This document shows positions 8,362 to 17,000 of a stretch of 64,000 bases of DNA, piece after piece (positions within the stretch are counted from its first letter, which is position 1; each line of letters begins with the position of its first letter). Both the position numbers and the translations under genes were made by a program. Source of the stretch: CAWDVR01 sp044869805 (lineage in GTDB: Bacteria; Acidobacteriota; Thermoanaerobaculia; Multivoradales; SZUA-115); the NCBI GenBank assembly GCA_044869805.1, contig JBIOXV010000108.1, positions 1 to 64,000 on the forward strand, read 5' to 3'. The notes beneath the pieces are model-generated. The model was given only the letters and a program-made list of their open reading frames with translations, did no database searches and had not been told where the DNA came from.

Positions 8362-8868
8362 CTAGTTGGCGCCGTGGCCGCCCTCTTCCTCGAGCAGGCC
8401 CTTCTCGGCGAGCTCCTGATACTCGATCGAGTAGCGCGCCCAGGGGATGGCCTGCAGGCGGGCCAGGGCGATGGGTTTGCCCGAGTGCTGGCAGAAGCCG
8501 TAGGTGCCCTCCTCGATGCGGCGCAGGGCCTCGTCGACCTCGAGCAACTGCTCCCGCTCGGCGCTCGACAAGGAGAACATCAGCTCCCGGCTATAGGAGT
8601 TGTTGGCACGGTCGACGATGTCGTCCGTACCCTCCTGCGTCGCCTCCTGCCCGGCACGCACGTCCGCGGCGTAGAGATCGACGATGCGCTGGCGCTTGTT
8701 GAGCAACTGCTCCTTGAGCGTCGCGACCGCCTCAGGAGCCAGGATGTCCGTCGTGCTGAAGGGCCTGACGTTGTTCGCGCTCTTGGTGCTGTGGGCCCGG
8801 TCGCTGCTGCTCGGCGGTTTGGCGTTGCTCTGGGGCTTCGATTTCGCTTTGGTTTTCGATTCGGCCAA
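8362..8868 (-). CDS. TraR/DksA-family regulator lacking the four-cysteine zinc finger
   Basis: DksA-like proteins bind RNA polymerase through its secondary channel and tune the stringent response. This 168-residue protein has a Lys/Ser-rich N-terminal tail, a coiled-coil hairpin (about 45-115) and the family C-terminal motif. The usual CxxC...CxxC finger is reduced to one Cys (C126, in YGFCQHSGKPI), and the second pair is replaced by RYSIEYQ. Zinc-less relatives of this form are known in several phyla. Start is TTG at 8868, supported by a GAGGAGAGGAG ribosome-binding stretch. Confidence 0.85.
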   Translation of the reverse strand: MAESKTKAKSKPQSNAKPPSSSDRAHSTKSANNVRPFSTTDILAPEAVATLKEQLLNKRQRIVDLYAADVRAGQEATQEGTDDIVDRANNSYSRELMFSLSSAEREQLLEVDEALRRIEEGTYGFCQHSGKPIALARLQAIPWARYSIEYQELAEKGLLEEEGGHGAN

Positions 8869-8975
8869 GTCTCGGATCTCCTCTCCTCGAGTCTTCGTCC
8901 GGGTGTTCGAGGTGCGCCCCTGCTCGTAAAGTCAAGCAAGCCCTGACCTGCGCAACCCGAAGCCGAAGGCGAAAA

Positions 8976-9446
8976 CTAGACGCGATGATAGTTTATTCCG
9001 GCATCGATGCATAGCGCGCGATAGAGCTGCTCGTAGAGCACTACGCGTGCCAGCTCGTGCGGCAGGGTCAGCGGCCCGAACGAGATCGACTGCCGGGTGC
9101 GGCCCAGAAGCTCCTCGTCCAGACCGAGATCCGAGCCCAGCACGAAGGCGATGGCGTGCGGCCAGTCGTGGCGCAGGCGGGCGAGCCGCGCCGCGAAGGC
9201 CGCGGACGACAGCATCTCGCCGCGCGGGTCGAGGGCGATCGTCCAGCACTTCTCCGGCAGCGCCGCGGTGAGCGCCCGCGCCTCGGCGCGCTTGCGCTCC
9301 GCCCCCTCCCCCGTGGGCCGGGCCTTGACCGCCAGGTCGCGCACCGGCAAAAAGCGCTCGATCCGCCGGCGGTAGTCGGCAGCGAGATCTTCCCAGGCCC
9401 GGCGCTGATGCCGCCCGGCCCAGGCGATCACCAGCTCGCGGCTCAC
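8976..9446 (-). CDS. rlmH: 23S rRNA (pseudouridine-1915-N3) methyltransferase RlmH
   Basis: SPOUT methyltransferase that methylates pseudouridine 1915 in helix 69 of 23S rRNA. 156 residues, the normal size. The knot region is visible as FVLGSDLGLDEELL followed by SFGPLTLPHELARVVLYEQLYRA and the C-terminal GINYHR. Start GTG at 9446 gives VSRELVIAWAG, close to the family N-terminus; longer in-frame starts run into the deformylase gene. Ten bases separate it from def, so the two are probably co-transcribed. Confidence 0.93.
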   Translation of the reverse strand: MSRELVIAWAGRHQRRAWEDLAADYRRRIERFLPVRDLAVKARPTGEGAERKRAEARALTAALPEKCWTIALDPRGEMLSSAAFAARLARLRHDWPHAIAFVLGSDLGLDEELLGRTRQSISFGPLTLPHELARVVLYEQLYRALCIDAGINYHRV

Positions 9447-9456
9447 AGCCCCTCGC

Positions 9457-10023
9457 TCAAGGGCCCTCGGCCGCGGTGCCGACCTCCTCGGCCGCCGCCT
9501 CGAGCTCCTCGGTGCGGTCCAGCTCCTCGAGGAAGCCGAGCGAAGACATGCTCCGCATGCGATCGAGGTACACGATGCCATCCAGGTGGTCCATCTCGTG
9601 CTGGATGATGCGCGCCTCGAAGCCCTCGGCGCGGCGCTGGAAGGGCCGGCCCTCGACGTCGAACCCCGAGAACTCGACCGCCGCGTGGCGGGGCACCAGG
9701 CCGCGCAGGCCGGGGATCGACAGGCACCCCTCCCAGGCCTCGACTCTCGCGCCGGGCAGGAGCTCGAGCCGGGGGTTGATGGCCACGGTCAGCGGCACCG
9801 GCGGCTGGTGCGCCTTGGCCTCGAACACGAAGACGCGGATCGACGCGCCCACCTGCGGCGCCGCCAGGCCGACGCCCTGCGCGTCGCGCATGGTGTCCAC
9901 CAGCTCCTTGACGAAACGCCGCAGCTCGCGCGCGCCAAAGAGGTCCTCGCCGAGGGGCCGGGCCACGGCCCGCAGCACCGGGTCGCCGAGCCGGACGATG
10001 GGCAGGACGGCCATTGGCGACAT
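9457..10023 (-). CDS. def: peptide deformylase
   Basis: Removes the formyl group from the initiator methionine. The three metal-site motifs are intact: GVGLAAPQ, EGCLSIPG and HEMDH. About 188 residues; an acidic Ala/Glu-rich tail extends past the HEMDH helix. Start at ATG 10023 (MSPMAV) is preferred because AGGCAGGA lies just upstream; ATG 10014 would give MAVLPIV. The start codon lies only 18 bases from that of the divergent hydrolase-like gene. Confidence 0.95.
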   Translation of the reverse strand: MSPMAVLPIVRLGDPVLRAVARPLGEDLFGARELRRFVKELVDTMRDAQGVGLAAPQVGASIRVFVFEAKAHQPPVPLTVAINPRLELLPGARVEAWEGCLSIPGLRGLVPRHAAVEFSGFDVEGRPFQRRAEGFEARIIQHEMDHLDGIVYLDRMRSMSSLGFLEELDRTEELEAAAEEVGTAAEGP

Positions 10024-10041
10024 GCTATCCTGCCTCTCCGC

Positions 10042-11034
10042 ATGGCCGCCTTCTCCGCCGAGGAAGCCGAGCGGCGCAAGCGACGCAAACGGCTGATCCA
10101 GGGCCTGGTAGTGGGCGCCGCCGCGATCGGGGTGCCGGCGCTCGCCAACGCCCTCATCCGGCGCCGCGCCGGCAAGCTCCCGCCCACCGCCTGGGGCCGC
10201 ACCCAGCGCTACGCCTGGCGCGAGGGCGAGGTGCTCTTCCAGCGGCTGGGCAGCGGCGTGCCGATCGTGCTCGTACACTCCTTCGGGCCCGGGCACGACG
10301 GCGAGCAGTGGCGCGAGGTGGCGGCACTCTTGGCCGAGGACTTCTCGGTCTTCGTGCCCGACCTCCTGGGCTGGGGGCGCTCCGAGAAGCCCGCTCTCGC
10401 CTACGACGGCGAGCTCTACCTCCAGCTCCTCGACGACTTCCTGGCCGACGTGGTGGGCCAGCGCGCGGCGGTGATCGCCGCCGGGCTGCCGGCGGCCTAC
10501 GCGGTGCAGATCGCCGTCGACACCCCGGAGCGGGTGCGCTGCCTGGGGCTCGTGGTGCCGCAGGGAATCGAGGTCCACGGCGACGAGCCGGACTTGAAGG
10601 ACGCCCTCGTCCACCGCCTGCTGCGGCTGCCGGTGTTCGGCACCTCGGCCCTGAACGTCTACACCAGCCGCTCGGGTATCGCCCATCACCTGAAGAGCGA
10701 AGTCTACGGCTCGCCCGACCGCGTCGACGAGGTCGCGATCGAGCGGCACTACGTGGCGAGCCACCAGGCCGGCGCCCAGGCGGCCCTCGCCGCCTACCTG
10801 GCCGGCTACCTCAACCACGGAGTCGAGGCCCTGCTGCCGCGGCTCGACGTGCCGGTGTGGCTGGCGTGGGGCGGCAACGCGGCCTCGCCGCCGCTCTCGA
10901 CCGCCGACCTCTGGCTCTCCCACACCCGCGCCGAGCTCGAGGTCTTCCAGCACGCCGGCAACCTGCCCCACGCCGAGTCGCCGGCCGCCTTCACCGGCGC
11001 CCTGCTCGAGTTCTTCAAGAAGCTGCCGGAGTAG
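10042..11034 (+). CDS. alpha/beta-hydrolase-fold protein without a catalytic triad
   Basis: 330 residues with an N-terminal basic stretch and one hydrophobic helix (about 18-37), probably a membrane anchor, then a canonical alpha/beta-hydrolase fold. All three catalytic positions appear replaced. The nucleophile elbow reads VIAAGLPAA with Gly148 where Ser belongs. The acid strand reads WGGNAASPP with Ala280 where Asp belongs. The histidine loop reads HAGNLPHAESP with Asn307 where His belongs. The surrounding frame is otherwise well conserved, so this is probably a pseudoenzyme with a binding or scaffold role. It diverges from def and converges on the RHS gene, whose stop is 25 bases away. Confidence 0.75.
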   Translation: MAAFSAEEAERRKRRKRLIQGLVVGAAAIGVPALANALIRRRAGKLPPTAWGRTQRYAWREGEVLFQRLGSGVPIVLVHSFGPGHDGEQWREVAALLAEDFSVFVPDLLGWGRSEKPALAYDGELYLQLLDDFLADVVGQRAAVIAAGLPAAYAVQIAVDTPERVRCLGLVVPQGIEVHGDEPDLKDALVHRLLRLPVFGTSALNVYTSRSGIAHHLKSEVYGSPDRVDEVAIERHYVASHQAGAQAALAAYLAGYLNHGVEALLPRLDVPVWLAWGGNAASPPLSTADLWLSHTRAELEVFQHAGNLPHAESPAAFTGALLEFFKKLPE

Positions 11035-11059
11035 GGTCACACATCAGCTTGGCGGCCTC

Positions 11060-14000
11060 CTACGGGTAGGGGTGGAAGAAGCCCGTCGCGGGATCGAAAC
11101 GGACGATCATGCCGTTCACTTTCTCGACCGCCTTCACCGTCGGGGCGCTGACCTTGGTGCGCATGCTCACTACGAGCACATAGGTCAAGCCCCTCTCGGA
11201 GGCGCCCTCCATCTGGGCCTTGAGCTGCGGCGACAGCCACAGGTACCACACGTTCTTGAACTCGGCCGCCGCCACGGGGCCGATTGCATCGGGGATCGTG
11301 GCCGTGGCCCCGACCACCCAGGCCCGCGCCCTGTTCGGCACCGCGCCCAGAGCTTTCAATCCGGCCTCCTCGAACGGCCGGCCCTTGACGCGCACGACCA
11401 CCCAGTGGAACCACCAGTACCCACGGCGGGCGGCCTTGGCCGTGATGATGGCCCCCTTCCGCACTGCGGTCACCTTGCCCTCTGGGCCCGGGACGGCCGC
11501 CGACACGCCGAACGCGACCAGCTCGCTCAAGTCCCCGGCCTCCTCGGGGACGTCGACCTTCTGGTCCTGGAGGCGATAGGCGTGGTAGGCACCGAGGGGC
11601 GGGACCATCCCGGACGAGACGATCTGCATGTCGGTGACCACACCGTTCCACAGGTGCCTGCCGACGTTGGCGACGTTGACGTGCGGGCCGGCATCCGGCG
11701 GCGCGCGTTCGTAGGCGTGGTCCCGCTCGAAGCTCTTCATCTCGCGCAGCGGCGGCTCGGTCTCCTTCGGCGGCTTCTCCGGCACTCCCCCGCCCTGCGG
11801 AGGCTCGGGGTCCTCGACGATCTCCAGGCAGTTCCCCGGACCGTAGGTGCAGGGCCCCGGCACCTCGACCACCTTGGCGAGCCCACGGGGGTCCACGCTC
11901 GCCAGCACATCGCCCGACACATAGGCGTAGGGGTTCGGGTCGCTCGCGAGCCCCTGGATCGCCAGCGGGTCGGCGCTCAGCCAGCGCCCGAGGTGCGGCT
12001 GGTAGTACCTCGCGCCGAAGTAGACGGCGCCTACCTCGATGTCTTCCTCCTTCCCCGTGAAGCGCTCGTCCTCGCGGTGGGCGCGCCAGCGCCTCGGCCG
12101 GAAGTCGCTCTCCACGGCCCCGTACGGCTGGTAGGTGGTGCGCTCCACCAGCTCGCTCGAGGCGTGGTCGATCGTCACCGCGCTCGAGCCGAGGCGGTCG
12201 CCCAACTCGAGGAGCAGGTGAATCGGCGACCCGCCGGCCGGGCGCGGCAGCGTGCCGGCACGGTCGAAGATGGCCTGAGCACCGCCCCCATACCCGAGCG
12301 CAGCCTGCGCGGCCCGGCCGAGACGGACACGCAGCCGCTCCGGGTCGCGGCGATAGTCTCTGGCCGCCGCGTCGAACGCGACGCGATCGAGGCGCAGAGT
12401 GTCGAAGACGTCCAGCGTGTAGCTCTGCCGCCCTTGGGAGTCCCGGGCGCTCTTCAGCACGCGCGTGCCGAGTGTGTAGCGATAGCGCAGGTCCCAGGCC
12501 GGGGGTCCCGCGGGCAGGCCCTTCCCCGAGGGCTGGGGTGAGATGACATTGCCCTCGAAGTCCCAGCGGCGCGCGCGCACGAGCTGGCCCGCCTCGTCCC
12601 AGTCGTAGACGAACCATTGCGCGCAGCGGCTCGCCGGCCCCTCGCAGGTGCCGGCCCGCTCGACCTCGAGCTCGGTCAGGTTGCCGGCCGCGTCATGGAC
12701 GGCGGTGATGCCGTTGGCCTGCCGGAGCTGGTGCGGGCCGTCCGCCGTGGTGCCGAGCGTCACCGCTCCGAGCGAGCGGTCGTAGCGGGCCGACTGGTCG
12801 TCCTCGGAGGCGATGAGGTTGCCCATCCAGTCGTGGGTGAACGTCTGGACGCGCACGCGCTCGGCCAGCGTCTGTAGCGGCACGGGCCGGCGGTCGCCGG
12901 CCTTCACCTCGGGCTCCCACGGCGAGGCCCAAGGCGCGGCGCCGCTCGCGGTCGCATAGGTGGAGCCGACCTCCCGCACGCGGTGGAGGTCGTCGTACTC
13001 CACCTCGAGCTTCTTTACCGGTACGGCCGCCGGCGGCCAGGCTCCGGTGGCGAGATCCTCGACGGTCCGCAGGTCGCCGAGGTCGTCGTAGCCATAGCGG
13101 TAGCGCAGAATCTCGGTGGGCGTGGTCGAGCCGTCGGGCAGGGGGTAGGTCGGCGCGGCCGTCGTCCAGAGCGCCGGCTTGCCGCGCGAGAGGCGGTATC
13201 CGGCGAGCTGGCGGCGCCAGTCGTACTCGAACGCCGCCTGGGTGCCCGCGAGGTCGCCGTAGCTGATCCGCCTCACCCGGCCGTCCGCGTCGTAGGAAGC
13301 ATCGCGGACGATGACGCCGTAGGTGCTGAGGACTCGCTGGATCTGGTCGCGCAGCGTGTAGCGGTAGGTCTCCTCACTCTGGCCGCCGGGGGCGAGCTCG
13401 GGCACGTCGACGCCGGTCGTCCGCCGGACGAGCCGGTCGGCGGCGTCGTAGTCGGCGCGCGAGACGAACCAATGAGTGGCATACGACGGCGCCGCAGCCT
13501 CCGCAGGCAGGGCCACGCGCCGTGCGATGCGGCGGACCCGCCCGCGGTTGTCGTAGCTCAGGCGTGTCCAGCCGCCGCGATCCCGCGCCGCCACCAGGCG
13601 CCCGGCGGCGAGCGCCGCGCTGTCCCGGAAGCCCGGCTCGGCGGCGACCTGGCCCGGCTCGTAAGTGTCGTAGCGATACAGCACTTCGAGTCCCTGCCCG
13701 GTCGCGGGGTTCCCCTGCGAGTACGCCGCATGGGACGCCGCGCACGGCGAGTAGTCCTCGCCGATCAGCCGGCCGAGGGCATCGTGATGGAAGTTCGTGC
13801 CGCAGCCGCGCGCATCGCTGGTTCCCACGAGCAGGCCGGCGTCGTCCCAGGCGTAGCGCCACTCGCCGGTGTTGGGCTCCTGCTGGGCCACCAGGCGCCC
13901 GAGGCTGTCGTACTCGAACGTGCGGACGATCGCGTCGGGACCCGCGGCGTGGCGCCACCGGATCTGCTTCGGCTGACCCATCAGAGTCCACGTGGGCTCC

Positions 14001-17000
14001 CAGGTGAGCGTGTCCTTGGCGGTGACCTGCACCTCGGCGGCGAGGCGCCCGTGCCCGTCGTAGCGGCGCAGGACATGGCCCACGGCGCCGGGCTTGCTCT
14101 GCTCCGAGTCCCGCATCTCGACCTCGAACGGGCGGTAGCGGAAGGTCGCGACGTCGAGGGAGCCGCTCTCGCGCAGGGTCCCGAGCCGGCCGTAGCCGTC
14201 GTAGAACGCCTCGAGCTTCGGTGTCCCGCTCGGAATCGAGATCGTGTCCGCCGCCTCGAGGATCGGCCGCGGGTCGCCGGCGAGGAAGAACGGCCCATGG
14301 CTGCGCACCACCCGGCCGGCCTCGTCGGTCTCGTTCCAGGCCTCGACCACCCAGCCGCCTTCGTCCTCGACGAGGCCCAGCGGCTCTTCGCCGAGCCCGT
14401 TCACGATCCGCAGCGAGCGCGCCTCGACTCCGCCGTCCAGGTGGCGCGTGACTCGTGCCCAGCTCAGCGGGGACCGGTCCAGGTAGTGGAACGACAGCCC
14501 CAGGACCGTGGCGTGGGGATCGGGGTCGTCCGGCTTTGGAAGGTGGACCTCGAGGGGCCGGCCGAACGGATCGTACCGGACCTCGGTGACGGCCCCGGTC
14601 GGCTCCACCTGGCGAACAATGCTCTGCAGCCCGCGGTGGAAGACGAGCTGCGAGTCGAGCGACGCGGTGCCGCAACCCACGCGGTGCTCCCGGATCGTCG
14701 CCGGCAGGTGCGCGAAGACGGCGTCGTAGTCGATGCTCGTGCAAGGCGCCGGGCTGCCCGCGCCTTCGATGCGTGTCTGCCCGCCGAGATCCGGGTCGTA
14801 GGCGTACGCGGCGAGCCGCACGAAGCGGCCGCCTTTCGATGGTCCCGGAGGCGACGCTCCGGCAGGCGGCGGCGCGACGGGCTTGCCGGCGGCGTGGCTC
14901 CGGGCGAGCTGTGGGAAGCCCGGCGCCAGCCAGCCGTCGACCGCCGCGAGATCGCCCTGCGGCGTAAAGGCGAACCGGTACATGCGCTCGAGCTGGGGTC
15001 CGCCCTGGGCGTCTCCCGGGGTGGTGACGCTGACCTGGTCGACGAAGCAGCGCCAGTGCTCCGGGTCGCAGCGGTGGGGTGCGGGCAGGTCGCCGAGGCC
15101 CTTGCCGCCGAACCAGGTCACGACGACCGGGTCGTGGCTCTGGGCTCCGCTCGTGAGATGGCCGATCCCGTCCACCTGCCGTCCGCGCTCCTCGACGCGC
15201 TGGAGGTTGCCTCGGTTGTCGAAGGTGAGCTCCCGAGTGATCGGCGCGCGCTCGTCCTGGTAGGGCGAGTGCTCGACGACGTCGCCCTGGCCGCCCGCGC
15301 CGGCCGTGCTCGCCAGCCGGAAGGTCACGGGGCGCTCCGTGTCGTAGGCGTACGCTTCGACGGCGACCACGGGGGCGTAGCGGACATCGCGCGCGCGATC
15401 GAAGAGCACACGGTCGTCGTAGGTCAGCTCGGTGGAGGCGAGCCACTGGGCCGGTCGGTCCCCGATCTGCGGGATGAGGCGGTCGATGCGGACCGCCCTG
15501 CCCACCCGCGCCTTGTCTCGCTCGTCGTCGCTGCCGTGCAGGCAGCCGTCGACGATCTGCTCGCGCTGGCAGGGCCCGTACCAGAACGTCGTCTCGTCGA
15601 CCACGCTGTCCTGGCCGAGCCGCGTGCGGACCTTGCGGAAGCCCGCGAACCGGCGCTCCCAGGGGTCGTAGGTCGGATCCCGGTACTCGTAGCGCACCCG
15701 CCGGTCGAACCCCCAGGGCGGTTCCAGGGCGTCGCCGTACTCCGGATCGCCGTTGTGCGTCCGGATCTGGGTGACGACACTCTCGACGACCGGCACGACG
15801 GAGGTCCACTTCTCCCACTCCGGCTGCTCGAGCATCAGCTCCTGGATGGTCTGGTAGTGGATGTCGGTCGTGGCGCCGGTGCCGGTGCGGATGCGGATCA
15901 GGAGACCCGGCCGCGGCGCCCGTGCGTCCTGGAGGCTTATTTCCTTGTGAGTGAGCGACACGACGAAGATGCCGGCGCGGCCGAGCACCACGAGGTCGTC
16001 GATCCCGTTGGCGTCCATGTCGGCGAAGGTCACCCGGTGCGGATCCACGCGCAGCGTCCCGTGGAGCGCATCGACGACCCGCCCGACGACGCACGTCAGG
16101 TGTTTGGTCGTGGGGTCGGCACACCGGAAGGTGCGTCCGTCGACGTTGACCCACAGCCGGACCATGCCCGCGAGGACGGGATCGTCGTCATCGGCGTGAT
16201 AGACGACGATGTCCGCGAGGCCGTCCCCCGTTACGTCGTGGACGAAGCGCTCGTCCCGGTCGGGCCAGATGACTCCTTCTTTGGGCCAGGGTGCCGACCC
16301 GCCGCCGGCGCTGGCGGCGTACTCTTCGCCCACACAGTTCAGGGGCTGGGCCTCCGCCGAGCAGTCGAAGCGGCCGCGGCCGTCACCGGCGCGGACCATC
16401 AACGGCCCCGTCTCGCCGAGCCGGGCAAGGTCCACGAGGCCATCGCCGTTGACGTCGGTGTAGAAGAAGCGGGTTCCCTCCGGCGCGTGGTGGCGCGGTA
16501 CGAGGCTGTGTACGTGGGCTCCGAGGACGGAGAACGGGATCTGCGCGGGTCCCGTGCCGCCACCGGGCAAGGGCTCCCCGGCACCGAACTGGCGGGTGTA
16601 CGACACCGTCGCCTGACGATAGCTGTCGCCCACGGGCAGGCCCGAGCCGGTTCCGAGCGCATCGACCAGCCCGTCGCCGTCGATGTCGGCGTACCACCGC
16701 GGCCCACTCACCTCGTCGTCGTTCGGCGCGTGGAACGGCAGGCCGAGCGCTCGTCTGGCCCAGGCCAGCCCATCCCTCGATCCAGGCTCCCAGCGCCAGG
16801 ACGGCGCTCCGCTCACCGGGCAGAAGCTCGGGTCGGGGAGGACGGGCACGACGCGGAAGGGGCGGAAGAGCGCGTCGCCCGCGCCCCAGATCAGGGCTCC
16901 GTCGCCGTAGGCGCCGACCAGCGTGGCGGCTCCCTGGTCGGCGAGGAAGCTCGTCAGGTGCTCGCCGCCTTGCAGCGAGCTGAGGACGAACCCCGGCAGC

